A stretch of DNA of 64,000 bases from Vanessa cardui (GCF_905220365.1 NC_061137.1:13544001-13608000); one strand, 5' to 3'; shown: positions 1 through 11,429, counted from the first letter of the stretch. The notes: generated by a model from the sequence alone, not told the origin. Translations and numbers: made by a program.

Positions 1-598
1 AATCAGCTGATTCTCCTCTAGGTACCGCAGGAGCTGGCAGTTAATAAGGGACTCCATTATCTTGGAGAGCAAGGAGGTGATGGCTATAGGCCTATAATTG
101 GACGGGTCTGAGCGGTTGCCTTTTTTAGGGATCGGATGCACCAAAGCTGTCTTCCAGGAATTCGGGACGACGCCTAATGTGTAGGATTGCCGGAAAAGAC
201 GCGTTAAGACCGGTGCCAACTCGGGAGCACATGTCCGTAGCACGATTGGAGGGATACCATCGGGTCCGCTCGACTTTTGAATGTCCAAGGAAAGAAGTGC
301 TTTACGAACTGCACTTTGCCGGAATTTAACTTCCGGCATCGTGGTATCACACCGCGGAATTGTTGGTGGAGATTTTCCTTGGTCATCCAGAGTCGAGTTC
401 GACGCGAAGAGAGAGCCTAAAAGATCAGCTTTCTCTTTCGCGGTATGGGCCAATGACTCACCGTCCCTGTGCAGAGATGGAAAAGAGGGCTGACAGAAAT
501 TCCCTAAGACAGCCTTAGCGAGAGACCAGAACGCTCGTGTTCCTGAAGGGAGACGCACCAGTCTCTCGCCAATTCTGCCAATGTACTCCGTCTTCGCC
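1..598 (-). pseudogene. LINE reverse transcriptase, N-terminal part
   Basis: Minus-strand continuation of the element in the frame after the homopolymer shift. It reads through a linker (LVRLPSGTRAFWSLAKAVL, then DIQKSSGPDGIPP) into the fingers region with NYRPIAITSLLSK. The SSGPDGIP and NYRPI blocks are diagnostic of non-LTR reverse transcriptases. The catalytic YADD box would lie beyond position 1 and is not in the window. Confidence 0.8.
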
Positions 599-1864
599 CT
601 AGCAATCACGTTTTTTGAGGGACCTAGAGGCAGAGTTATATTCCTTTTTGAATGCGCTGGTATTTACATCACGAGACGCAGATGCATTAGCCCAGGTTTG
701 ATAGCGTTCCCACTTTCGGCGTGATGCCGTTTTGCAGAAACGACCAAACCAAGGCTGGGACTTGCCACCGATGGGTACTGCAGAGTAAGGAATGAATAGT
801 TCCATACCCTGAAGCACCACATCGGCAACAGAGTCAGCAGCAGCGTTCGGATCATCCGGCGAGAAACAAATCTGCCCCCATGGGTACGATGCAAAAAAAG
901 ACCGCATCCCATCCCAATCTGCTGACTTGTAGTGCCATACTCGGCGGCACCCAACAAAGCGAGGCCGTGAGTACCGCACAACCGGCACTGTACTCCGGAT
1001 GAGACAGTGGTCAGACGTGCCCAGAGGGGGATCGACGATAACCTGATAGCCATCCGGATGCGAAGTCAGCAGAAGGTCCAACAGGGAAGGTGTATGATCC
1101 TCCACATCCGGTATTCGCGTTGGCGAGTTGACCAGTTGTGTCAGATCATATGCTAGAGCGAAGTCCAGAACAGATCTACCCGCATGATCGGTGGTGCGTG
1201 AGCCGAGCCATTCTGCGTGGTGAGCATTAAAGTCACCCAGAATAATGATCTCTGCGGATGGAATCTGCTGAAGCACGGAATCTGTAGCCATTTGGACGTG
1301 CTCAACCAGTCGGTCGGTTTCGGCATTACCGCTATGGGACCTATAAAGGCACGCATAGATTCGCGGATGATCATCGCAGTCTACACGTAGCCAGATAATC
1401 GATAGGTCCTGTCCTTCAAGGCTGCTGAGGCGTCGAGAACAGATATCATCTCTGACGTAAACGCATACCCCAGCTCGTGGTATAAAAGAATGTTCCAATT
1501 TGTACCCAGGGTACGAGAGAAAAGTCGTATCGGCAGGAGAAGATATCTGGGTCTCGGTTAGAAAGAGCAAGGCCGGCTTCGCCGTTTCCAGATGGTAGTG
1601 AACGGCGTTGAGGTTGGAGTTGAGTCCCCTTATGTTGCAGAAGTCCACAGCGAGGGTGGTAGGGGTTGCCTTATGATGCCTGCTCCGCTTGCCCCGAACA
1701 GTGGCGAGCGCAAAATTGCCCCCCCCAGAATTCGGAGGGCAGCCTGGGCATCCCTGCTCAGGCGGTGTACGTCCTGAGCATGGATGCCCAGAGAGGGATT
1801 CTCCACCGCTGTCGCTGATGGTACCCTCCTGGGGTAATTTAACCAAATTCTGCACAACCATCAA
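599..1864 (-). pseudogene. LINE endonuclease domain ORF, frameshifted before the RT domain
   Basis: 421-residue frame with an apurinic-like (EEP) endonuclease that nicks target DNA for target-primed reverse transcription. Visible motifs in order: DFCNIRGL near residue 73, catalytic Glu in LTETQ, GDFNAHH (Asp and Asn) and GTSDH near the domain end. The frame stops at 599 just after a run of six T on the plus strand (611-616). The next frame on the minus strand continues at once with family-like sequence (AKTEYIGRIGERLVRL), so the stop comes from a one-base shift at the homopolymer. This copy probably makes no active polyprotein, unless the extra base is a sequencing error. Confidence 0.85.
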
Positions 1865-2239
1865 GTTTTGGGGGGGAGGGGGATTGGGCCTCCGGAACTC
1901 TCACTTACCGGACGAAACGCGGTAGCATAGCTACCACTTTACGCCGATTTTAAGTGAGAGAGTGGTACTTCCCCGGGCGTGCCGGCCCATTCGGCTGTAA
2001 CCCGAAGGTATACAGCGTGGCACTACCACTTGAATATAACTTAGTTACTAATGTTGATGGCCCAGTGGAGATGCAGGGAATGATTAAAATTTCTAACAAC
2101 GCCAATTTTTATTGGCGTTCCGATCTATTTAAAATTTTGGAGCTAAAGACGCCTTTCGGGATTTTTTTGACAAAGGAATGCTCAGTATCACAAAATATTT
2201 ACGATAATATTATGTATATATACAGACAGCAACATTGAT

Positions 2240-2978
2240 CTCTTTAATAAAATCAGTTATAATCATCGTATTAATACAAGATGTGCCGATAAGCTTATAA
2301 AGGCAAGTTACCGACTACACAAAGTCCATAAATAAGGTATTTTGTGATTGTGGTAAAGTATTCGTTTCTTTAAAATAATTCTGCAGAAATTTGTAATTTG
2401 CCGATTAAGTAATTCCTGTAAAGATTACACTGGCTCAATCTTTAAACCAGGACACAACAAAAATGTGTTGAGTGCGAGAATAAGACACACTTACACAAAG
2501 CCTTATTCCAAGGCCATTTTCTTTTATTAATATACATTTTACCTTACCAATGAAGAGTTTATTGACTTTGACTAAAAGTAAACTTTACTCATAAGAGCTT
2601 AGATAAAATCTAATGTCATAAGAATATCATGTCTAAGCGAGCGTGACGTTAAAGCTTACCGGCGCTCCGATAACGTCATAAGTTAACTTATCACATTAGA
2701 TATAAACTTGAACCTCAATAAAGGTCAGAGGACATCATTATATGTAATAGAGATATCTCGTTCAGATGACCTTGACCTTAAGTCTGACTGGAATTTTGTT
2801 ATTACTATAGTTTGGTTTCTTGGCTCCCGAAATCTAAATCTGTGTCTGGATGACTGTCATTTATTTATTTCCTCATTTAGTTATTCATTCATTCAAATAG
2901 AAGTACAGATAAAAAACAAAAATACTCATAATACAATTGTGTATGTGTTAGAAGTAAATAATAAATAAATGTATATTG
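2240..2978. other. AT-rich stretch with a degenerate SINE trace
   Basis: No gene seen. Positions about 2428-2512 keep eroded pieces of the SINE-C family (caCTGGCTCA, ACACAACA, ACAAAGCC). The rest is unique AT-rich DNA. Confidence 0.4.
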
Positions 2979-3197
2979 GATAACATCACATACATTACTC
3001 TGATCCCAATGTAAGTAGCTAAAGCTTTTGTGTTATGGAAAATCAGAAGACAGAACGGCACCAGAAACACCCAGACCCAAGACACCACAGAAAAATTATG
3101 AACTTTTTCTACATTGACTCGGCCGCGAATCTAACCCAAGAGTGAGTACCCATGAAAACCGGTGTACACACTACTAGACTACGGAGGTCGTCAAGTA
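2979..3197 (-). mobile_element. tRNA-derived SINE, family B, copy 1
   Basis: Matches the cleaner copy at 37106-37358 in reverse orientation: ATCACATACATTACTCTGAT at one end and a tRNA-like head (GGTTTTCATGGGTA / ACGACCTCCG on the minus strand) at the other. The B-box region is more eroded here than in the 37-kb copy. Confidence 0.75.
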
Positions 3198-3871
3198 ACA
3201 ATGTCCCATTACAGAGCATTGCTATACCTATTCCTTTTGAATCACCCAAATTAAGCTTAAAGCTCATGACGATAGCCCATTGGGTCCAGGATCGATCCTA
3301 CAACGGTTTTGGATTTTTTTATAAACTATTGAACTGTATTAACCTGTACAATTACTACAATTATATAGCCTTTTTTTAAATAAAGGCTGGATTAAGGGAA
3401 GGGATAGCCTCGGGGTTTCTATACGGGGCGTCTTACAATATAAATTTTTAAAAGATATAATACCCCCATACAAAGTAACATTAAAAATGTATGTATGTGT
3501 ACATTGTACATTAAATTTTTTTATCAAGCATCAAAACAATGGAACAAAGGTTCTATAAGAATCCAACATAAATTAATTCGTTTTAATTATTGAAACAACT
3601 GACTTTTATTTGGAAATTGATTAGGGACCATACGTGGCCCCGGGGTCTCCGGTCTTCTAAATCTTTAATAGATATTATATCAAACAAATATTGTTTTTGA
3701 TATTCAAATTATTTCGAAGTTATCATTGTTTTATGATCTAATAACTTCGCGAAACGTCGCGTCGCCTCGCTAAATCCTACAAACAGACAGACAGTGATCG
3801 TAGAAATGCACTGTTAGATTAATGTTTGTCGCCTTGCAGCTTAAGGACTCATAATTGCAAAGGATTACACT

Positions 3872-4020
3872 AATGTTGTCTTAAATTTTCGCGATTATTA
3901 CTAGACTGACTGTCTACCCGTGACCACGAACACTGCAAAGTGCTCGAAACGTCGGGATGTTTTAAAAATAATTAATATACGCGATTCATCCGTTATAATT
4001 AGTTTTATTTAAAGGATTAC
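3872..4020. repeat. Short interspersed repeat, copy 1 of 2
   Basis: Shares its core with 43313-43462: ATGTTGTCTTAAATTTTCGC, then GTGCTCGAAACGTCGGGATG, then AATTAATATACGCGATTCA. Likely a small non-autonomous element. No terminal structure could be assigned. Confidence 0.65.
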
Positions 4021-4039
4021 ACTACCAAGCAATCCGCAT

Positions 4040-4275
4040 GTTAGATGAAACTGAACAGCCGCCTTCAACGAGCCTCTTTTTTCTTGCTGGAAAAACGCAT
4101 TACGCGCTTCCCCCACGTGATGGAAAGTGGGGGGGTGTGTGGGACTCCCCGGAGCCCTGGACGCCTAGTGCGCCCAAGTACGCCGGGTTTACCCACTAAA
4201 AAACCAGCGGTACCCTCTCCGTCTTTCGGCGGACGCCACGGGATCGCTTACGCATGCTACGGTGAACCTTAAACC
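4040..4275. other. GC-rich block, probable fragment of a transposable element
   Basis: A 230-bp GC-rich island, open in one plus frame for 75 codons (4045-4272), lies between repeats. The frame is Pro/Arg-rich with no recognisable domain. Composition resembles LINE untranslated regions more than a host exon; this is inference. Confidence 0.35.
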
Positions 4276-4377
4276 AGCCTGAAGGAACCCCTAACCTTAC
4301 TATTACTTTACTTTTCAAGATCCGAGAATTAGTTTATACAGCTAAAAGTAAAGTAAAGTAAAGTAACATCATCTAAA

Positions 4378-4460
4378 TGCCTGCTGGACTAAGGGTTGGG
4401 TAAAGGGACTGGCCTGGGTTTGACTCCGATATCATCGGTTAATATGGCCATCTCAACTCA
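4378..4460 (-). mobile_element. SINE-A, internally deleted copy
   Basis: Keeps CTGCTGGACTAAGG from one end and the tRNA-like head (GGTTTGACTCC, ATCATCGGTTAA, ATGGCCATCTCA) from the other, with the middle missing. It sits about 35 bp before a fuller copy, and both copies are followed by CATCTCATACAGATAAA. Confidence 0.7.
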
Positions 4461-4490
4461 TCTCATACAGATAAAAGTAAAGTAAAGTTT

Positions 4491-4752
4491 ACCTGTAAAT
4501 TTCCCACTGCTGAGATAAGGCCTCCTCTTCCATTAAGTAGAGGGTTTGGAACGTATTCCACCACGCTGTTCCAATGCGGGTTGCTGGAATGCACATGTGG
4601 CAGAATTTCTATGAAATGAGACACACGCAGGTTTCTTCGCGATGTTTTCCTTCACCGCCGAGCACGAGATGAATTATAAACACTTGCCTGGCTTTAAACC
4701 CGAAGTCATCGGTTAATATGCACGCGTTCTAACCACTGGACCATCTCAGCTC
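4491..4752 (-). mobile_element. tRNA-derived SINE, family A
   Basis: Nearly complete copy on the minus strand. The high-coordinate end is the tRNA-like head (minus strand TGGTCCAGTGGTTAGAACGC as A-box region, GGGTTTAAAGCC at the B-box). The body has CCACGCTGTTCCAATGCGGG and the low end CCTGTAAATTTCCCACTGCT. The same family recurs at 24.8, 25.6, 29.8, 31.7, 33.6, 43.7 and 53.3 kb. Confidence 0.9.
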
Positions 4753-5247
4753 ATCTCATACAGATAAATGCTATCTAAAAATAATTGGCATTCCGATTTA
4801 AACTTATACACAGTTCATTAAGCTTAATAGAAAAGCAGTCATGGATTCGTTATGACGTCACAAAGGTTTTCATAGACGACGGAATACCTTAACCCTTTGA
4901 CCAGAAGGACTAATCACTTTATCCCCTGGATATCGCCGATCGGACTTGATTAAAAGTCGAAACGCAAATGAGAATAGCGTCTCTAATCAACGACTCGGAT
5001 CATTTTCCGAAATGGGATGCTGCGATGAAATTATCCTCTTGGAAAAGATTAGATAAAATCATCTACAGGATTTTGAACTGATTAATAAATTAATGGCGTC
5101 TGTTATTGTTTGTCAATCAGAAATTGAATGTCCCTCTCGCCGCTGCTCTCTATTTCCTTGTGAGTGTATAATACATATACTGAACTCTATTGTGGTATGT
5201 ATTTAAGTCCATTATTATTTTTTTATTTAATTGAAATTTATTATAGA

Positions 5248-5828
5248 CTAGCGACCCGCCCCGGTTTCGCACGGGTGCAATATCTATATTCAATATACCA
5301 CAGAATTTGCTTATTTACGACATCACATTTGATACTTCGAAAATTACCACTGTTTCTTTACTATAATGTCAATGTATTGTATACAAAAACATTCCTTTCG
5401 AATCACTCTATTTTCTTTTTCTTTTTTTTTTTTGGTATAGGTTGGCGGATGAGTATATGGGCCACCTGATGGTAAGTGGTCACCATCACCCATAGACATT
5501 GACGCTGTAAGAAATATTAACTATTCCTTAAATCGTCAATGTGCCACCAACCTTGGGAACTAAGATGTTATGTCCCTTATGCCTGTAGTTACACTAGCTC
5601 ACTCACCCTTCAAACCGGAACACAACAATACTGAGTACTGTTGTTTGGCGGTAGAATAACTGATGAGTGTGTGGTACCTACCCAGACGGGCTTGCACAAA
5701 GCCCTACCACCAAATAAATATATCTCTATTTATTACAAAAATCCGCAGCAAAATCAGTTGCGTAATTTTAAAGATCTAAGCATACATAGGGACAGACAGC
5801 GGTAAGCGACTTCGTTTTATAATATGTA
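5248..5828 (-). mobile_element. Helitron-like fragment (family C) split by a SINE
   Basis: Plus-strand sequence begins A|CTAG with a GC-rich hairpin-capable end (CGACCCGCCCCGGTTTCGCA), the mirror of a Helitron 3' end (hairpin then CTAG, flanked by T). The far end is GACAGACAGCGGTAAGCGAC followed by TTCGTTTTATAATATG. The middle is interrupted by SINE-C at 5413-5713. Further copies: 5830, 7848, 24470 (opposite strand) and 27943. Confidence 0.7.
5413..5713 (-). mobile_element. SINE-C inserted in a Helitron
   Basis: Copy of a family defined by TGGTAGGGCTTTGTGCAAGC at one end and GGCGGACGAG/CCAACCTATACC plus a T-run at the other. Both boundaries are flanked by CTCTATTT, a likely target duplication. 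No clear Pol III A/B boxes were seen, so the class is by size, copy number and tail. Confidence 0.75.
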
Positions 5829-5829
5829 A

Positions 5830-6072
5830 CTAGCGACCCGCCCTATGGTACCTACTAAATATACTAAAGAAATTGTTTATTTACGACATCACATTAGAAA
5901 CTTCTATAATTTTCAGTGTATCTATACTATATTGTCCATGTATTATGTACAAAAACCTACCTCTTGAACCACTCTATCTATTAAAACAAACCGCATTAAA
6001 ATCCGTTACGTACTTTCAAAGATCGATCTTTGAAAGTACGTACCTACAGACGGTAAGCGGCTTTGTTGTATA
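5830..6072 (-). mobile_element. Helitron-like fragment (family C), abutting the previous copy
   Basis: Starts CTAGCGACCCGCC two bases after the previous copy ends and finishes at GACGGTAAGCGGC. The inner part carries a 36-bp perfect palindrome (6007-6042) that replaces sequence normal for the family. Confidence 0.7.
6007..6042. repeat. 36-bp perfect palindrome
   Basis: Centre between 6024 and 6025 in GATC|GATC; each 18-base arm reads TACGTACTTTCAAAGATC. I paired every position outward; the first mismatch is at 6006/6043. Confidence 0.95.
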
Positions 6073-7847
6073 CTGTGTAATTAACCATCAATTTTAAATT
6101 CCCATCAACTAGGCGTCCCGTGACATATTTACTCAATAATTTACATATCCAGTGCTAGCTTGCATTCTTTCAAAACGTCTATTATAGTAGAGATTTTGTA
6201 GTATCTCTAAGAACTTCACTCGACCCACACAAATAAAAAGAAGTTTTCTTCACCTCTGCATGCTGAATGAACTAATCAATTAACTCAATGTTGCTTATGA
6301 TTCAGTTGGCCTGGTCCTTCAAATAAGAATGAGAGTCTTTTCAGCGAATAAAGCAGAAATATAAATTAATTTCGGTCCTATCTCGACGTAGCCATCAATC
6401 TATCATCGTATCAGGTGCAGGCATCGGTTTCACGTAATGAACCCTGTCATAATGATCCCAGCGCGTAATTTGTTTGCGAACATAGTAACGACACTTTTGA
6501 CCAAATTTTATGTCATATTTTACAAGTGATAGTTTTTTGGGATCCATTTTGCGGCGTTAATTGATCTGCTTCAACTAAAATTTGAAATTATTACAATGTC
6601 AGGTATTTTATTCGATGTTAGTACTAGTAGTGGTTCTTAACTTACCGCGCTCAACTGTACAGCGTCTCGTCTTCGTCGTAATCTCATCTTCATGAGATAG
6701 ATAGATAAAGATGTAGATCTGATCTTCCGCACCAGCAAAGCTTAATCTAATAGACTTAAATTTATTAATTGATCGTTATCCATTTGACAGCGATTCGGTA
6801 ATAATACCGAATCGCATCGCAATATATATATATATAAGAATATAAGATATATAAGAATATTTTTTGACTTTGACTTTGCAATGTAATATATTATACATAA
6901 TGATATAATAATAATCAAATGAACCTAAAATTTGAATATGCAAATAAAATACATTAAAATATTGTTAAAAAAAATAAAAGTACTCATCTGTGTAGAATGC
7001 ATATAATAGAAATAGTTCAATACGATAAAATACGCACTATGTCGGATCGTACAGACGTGTGCATCATACTAGTTGAAATATTAATCATTTCAATAATACC
7101 TCTGAATCTGCTGTGAATTATAGTGTTAAAGCTTCAATTTGTGTACCAATGTCATCCAAAACTATCGTGCACAAACAGTGTTATGAGTATAACGTAAAGT
7201 ACCTATGACACAACTTAGATGTAGCATCGGCAAAACTCCTAAAACCGATCACATTCCAATTAAGTACGCTATCCCAAATCATCAATATTTATTTCTTATG
7301 TGAATATGATCTTTACAAACGTAATAACTTGCAATATCATATGACCTAATATACTCGTCGATTTGACACGTCGATTTACGTGCACTTGTTTTCTTGGGTT
7401 CAACTGACACGAAAATCTATAGCGACGAATAGCGTCGAATGGCGCGATAGGGAGCTGTTTCTATTGGTTGTATAAATCGGCATTCATCGGTTTTATTGAA
7501 TTTGCTGATGCTATATCTAAATTGTTAAAAAATGTAATCCATAATGTTGTTTTACTAAACATAAAACATGTCTTTCTGAAATATATTGCTTGTACTTCAT
7601 TCCCCCGTAGCTAATAAACAAACTCATATACAAGCGAAAAGAACAATTGACGTGAAAAAGGAATAAATTGAATAACGACGCGTGACAGCTGTCAATTGTC
7701 AGCCGAACGTGTCACGTCACGACGTGACGTCGGAATTCGCGCATCGACTGTCAATGGAAACAGTCCGCATTACGAGCTTCAGACTAAATTGTCTATAATA
7801 ATAATCTTGGAGAACACAGTTTATCTAATTATGAAATGTATAAAAAA
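6073..7847. other. Intergenic, no gene seen
   Basis: AT-rich DNA with small traces only. Positions 6858-6880 end in TTTTTGACTTTGACTTTG, the type of short tail repeat found at LINE 3' ends. 7730-7780 is slightly GC-richer with no recognisable reading frame. Confidence 0.5.
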
Positions 7848-7881
7848 CTAGCGACCCGCCTCGGCTTCGCACTGCTGATGC

Positions 7882-7944
<63 letters not shown>

Positions 7945-8118
7945 TATTTGAATTTGTTTAGTAACGACATCACATTAGAAACACCAAAATTTTCAATGTC
8001 TTTATTATATTGTCCATGTATTATATTTGATATACAAAAACCTTCCTCCTGTATTTTAAAGGTCTAAGCATACATAGGGACAGACAGCGGTAAGCGACTT
8101 TGTTTTATAATATGTAAC
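7848..8118 (-). mobile_element. Helitron-like fragment (family C) with AT microsatellite
   Basis: CTAGCGACCCGCCTCGGCTT start, GACATCACATTAGAAAC in the body and GACAGACAGCGGTAAGCGAC at the far end, as in the 5.2-kb copy. An AT dinucleotide array expanded inside it. Confidence 0.75.
7885..7941. repeat. (AT)n microsatellite
   Basis: Uninterrupted AT dinucleotides inside the Helitron fragment. Likely length-polymorphic. Confidence 0.95.
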
Positions 8119-8119
8119 G

Positions 8120-9194
8120 ATGACAAACAGAACACAGGTGAGAATCGCAAGACAAATTCAACGCCAGCATTGTTTAAGAAAACTTTTTTTTAATAACTTT
8201 ATTTTCAGTTCTTTTTACATAAATGTAAAAATAACTGAAACGTTATTTCATAAATTTATAAATTATATTTGTTTGCAGTCAGGTTTATTTTTTTCTTTTA
8301 TTATAACTTAAATAGCACGAGTACGTACTGCGATATTCCCGTTTTTATACTGAGTAAGCCAGTGTAAAAATCATACACGAAAGTAGTAACATATACGGAG
8401 TTTTTTTTTCGTTAATTGCCATAATAATTTTAATATACATGTTTATGCATATATACTTATATTTAAAAGAGTTTTAAAATATTGTTTGTTGGAATGAAGG
8501 TCGGGGATCGTTGATAATAACATTATTATAAAAAAAAACACTGGGAGAATTCTTTAAGCCGCACCGTTTCGCTAATTTCATATAAATTAACATATACATA
8601 TATAACATTACAACATAATATAATATTAAACATGTTATGTTAGTATGTTTATAAATATCCTTAGCTCACAAAACACCCTTAAAAAATCCTTCGGTATTTA
8701 TACGGCGCATAAGCGAAATATATATTTCAAATCCAATATAAGCCTTTCGGGATTTCCTCGGATTATTTTTGATTATTTAAAATGGTTTCGACTGTAGAGT
8801 ACATCAATTCATTTTAAATACCTATCCTGTATCAATCGGATTACTTTATAATGGATAGTCGCAATCCGCATAGTATAAATAATGTACCTGAATACATACC
8901 CAATAAAGTTATAAAGTTTTTATCATGAACTAGGAAGGTTATTATAATATAAGTAATGAGGTCATCTATTTTGTCAAATCTTACTGATATCTCTTATCTC
9001 TTTCTTACGTTTAAGATTGGATAAAGATAGAAAGTATTTTTGTCTTATCAAATTAGTTCAACTATGTACCACAGCATTGACACATTTATTATACACAGAA
9101 TTAAACTAGAAGTTTACAATAAAATTAAATAATTCTTCTTCATCGTATCATTGCATAAAATCTTGATTTCTGAACGCTGATTCTTATATTAAAA
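8120..9194. other. Intergenic, no gene seen
   Basis: AT-rich. The 63-codon frame at 8120-8311 has no domain and spans the edge of repeat DNA. Nothing else is supported. Confidence 0.5.
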
Positions 9195-9387
9195 CTAGTA
9201 GTAGCCCGTGGCTTCTCTCGCGTTTTAGTGTGTTGGTTATCATGAGTCAGACAAAAAATAGAGTCCTTTTTTGGAGTTCAAGTTAGCTTCATACCAAATT
9301 TCATCAAATTCGGTTCAGCGGTTTGGTCATGAAACAGCGACAGACAGACAGACAGCGTTACTTTCACATTTATAATATCAGTATAGA
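9195..9387 (-). mobile_element. Short non-autonomous Helitron (family B), copy 1
   Basis: Reads A|CTAG at the low end with hairpin-like AGCCCGTGGCTTCTCTCGCG, then ACCAAATTTCATCAAATTCG and a GACA tract, ending GTATAGA (TCTATAC on the minus strand). That is a TC start and CTAG end on the minus strand, as in Helitrons. Other copies: 23618 and 28589. Confidence 0.75.
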
Positions 9388-9477
9388 AATGTAGATTAAA
9401 TAAAAAATAAAAATAAACAATGACTTTCCTTGGCAACCTTTGATAGTTTGTACCACGCATCACATATTCCAACAGCA

Positions 9478-9912
9478 AACAGCAATACTAAACAATACGG
9501 AACGCAACAGTACTAAGTTCTTGTTGTGTTCTGTTTCAAAGGCAGATTAGCAAATAGGTGTTTCGAGGTAGAACAATTGATAAGAGAATGAAACGCCATC
9601 TTTAAGTAATAGATGTAATTTCACAACATGTTTCCAACTCACACTGATGCAGCGAGGTTTTGTCGGCATATCGTAATAAAAAATCCCGTTGATGTCCACT
9701 AATGGACAAGATTTATTTTCTTTTTCTATTTAGAGACGATTTAGAGTCTTTTTCCGGTTCTCCAACACTAGTCAGTGCAGTCTCAGGTATAGATTTTTAT
9801 CTACAGATGCATGTTTAATCGATTTTACCAGCAACGCCATCCTAACGTCATAGATGTTATTTCATTTTTTACATTTTCGCCGTACGTCTAATCACTAACT
9901 CCTTATTTACAG
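9478..9912. other. Upstream intron or 5' region of the secreted-protein gene
   Basis: Contains an eroded SINE-C trace (9480-9570) and ends in a good 3' splice site (TTATTTACAG at 9903-9912). No upstream exon could be placed. Confidence 0.45.
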
Positions 9913-10413
9913 ATGACGTCAATCCTCGTTCTCTTGCTGCTCGTGACCCAAATCTACAAGGCAACTAATCTACCAAACCATTTGAAAATATCCACAAAAG
10001 ACCTAACACCAGTTACTCCACTAATCATCGAACACCCGAAGCCAAATGCGATACCAGAAACGAAGACAAGGAAGAAGAAAGGTCCAACAATACCACTGTC
10101 GTTGCAGTTCCAACACCAATACTTGGTTCCAAATCTACATGTGATACCATTAGGTAACGTCCAACATAGTGGGCACGATGGGAACATAACGCACACAAAT
10201 TTGTACCAAGTATTGATACCATTTCATAACTTGGTCCCAGTTCACGACTTGACAGTTATCCCTTTGCACAGAGTTAGCGAGCAAAAGATCTCGTACCGGT
10301 TGAATGATGAACAAGAAGACGACCGGTACAGGAATCCCTTGGGTGGTTATGGAGTCGGCTGGAGGTTCGGTGGTCACGGCGCTGGCCACGGATTTCATTA
10401 TTCGTACGGTTAA
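9913..10413 (+). CDS. Small secreted orphan protein (166 aa), coding exon
   Basis: The frame starts with ATG directly after a 3' splice site (TTATTTACAG), so an upstream, probably untranslated, exon is expected. Residues 1-17 (MTSILVLLLLVTQIYKA) form a clear signal peptide. A basic run RKKK (53-56) could be a convertase site. Two similar hydrophobic segments follow: YLVPNLHVIPL (70-80) and NLVPVHDLTVIPL (106-118). Then comes an acidic/basic stretch (NDEQEDDRYR) and a Gly/His/Tyr-rich tail from about residue 143 (GGYGVGWRFGGHGAGHG). No cysteine is present. I do not recognise the family. The tail recalls cuticular or Gly-rich secreted proteins, but function is open. A TAA stop is followed by ATTAAA at about 10440, a possible polyadenylation signal. 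Coding potential looks real: clean signal peptide, splice site, repeat structure. Confidence 0.75.
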   Translation: MTSILVLLLLVTQIYKATNLPNHLKISTKDLTPVTPLIIEHPKPNAIPETKTRKKKGPTIPLSLQFQHQYLVPNLHVIPLGNVQHSGHDGNITHTNLYQVLIPFHNLVPVHDLTVIPLHRVSEQKISYRLNDEQEDDRYRNPLGGYGVGWRFGGHGAGHGFHYSYG

Positions 10414-10479
10414 AATTATACACAGTTTATTTTAATGTATTAAATTATTTATTTTTAATATTTTATCTGACTTTTATTT

Positions 10480-11425
10480 CCATGTCAGAACAAAATAGGC
10501 ATATCTGTTCCTAATTTCCTTAATACATAGTATTTACTAGTTACTCTTCCAGTCTTCGAAGGATAGGATAAGGTTCTACATGAAGCGTTTATACCGTAAC
10601 GCATCATATAACTTTATTACGCATTATTACGGATTACGCAGCGCAAGACATTTTTCCGACATCTTTACCAACTATGGTCATATTTTACCAATTTAATATA
10701 CCCAATTTATGAACACAGCCTTACTACTCACGAATCAATCCGTCTATTAGTGAAAACTATATGAAAATCTGTTCAATACTTTTGAGTTATTGCTATCATA
10801 TATACAAAGAAACAAACAAAGTGAATTTCTATTATGATAATATGTATTGATCATATTCTTCAATGTTTGAATCCATAATCTCAATTTAAGATTCACGTAT
10901 CCTGCCACTGGGCCAACTTGGCTATGTGAAATGTATCTTTTAAATAAACATAACTGACTAAAGTTTGAGACAAGACCGACAAGTTTCACCTACCTCTTGA
11001 GTGTGTTCCTTAACATGTTAACATTAAGACGCGACGGACATATAAAATGTTTTATTCCCATACACTAATGCACTCGCTACAATAATGTGCTCGACGCTTC
11101 ACATTAAGATACCTGCGAGGAACGACTCGTCGCTGCGACGTGTTCAAGAATTCTTTTTATAACGCTCTCAGTAACGTTTGTTGTTTGAGATAACGACAAA
11201 TTGAATTTCTTTATTTGAAGAGTAGGCGAACAAATGGCCCACGTAGTTATAAGTGGTTACTTGTAGTGTAGGCTCTTAGGTAATACATACCCACGTTGAC
11301 ACTGCCATCCAAATATACCTGGATATGGATTGTTGGTAAAAAGTGTGGAATTAGTACTTATATTCAGGATACATATATTACACACATATATAATTGCATT
11401 TAACTAACACGACTGTATTTTTAAA
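10480..11425. other. Intergenic, mostly unique
   Basis: No gene seen. 11221-11345 holds a diverged piece resembling the GGCGAACAAATGGCCCAC part of SINE-C. Confidence 0.4.
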
Positions 11426-11429
11426 TGTT

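Larger units (their letters stand above)
1..1980 (-). mobile_element. Non-LTR retrotransposon (Jockey/CR1-like), 5' part, cut by window edge
   Basis: Minus-strand LINE with a leader (about 1865-1980), an endonuclease domain (599-1864) and the start of a reverse transcriptase reading toward position 1. At the low-coordinate edge the minus strand encodes NYRPIAITSLLSKIMES, the first conserved block of non-LTR reverse transcriptases. The rest of the element lies outside the window. GC content is clearly above the AT-rich surroundings. Assignment to a Jockey/CR1-like clade rests on general resemblance, not on a tree. Confidence 0.9.

Noticed and set aside
5164..5469. 101-codon plus frame
   Set aside because: Spans the Helitron end and the SINE-C T-run; not a gene.
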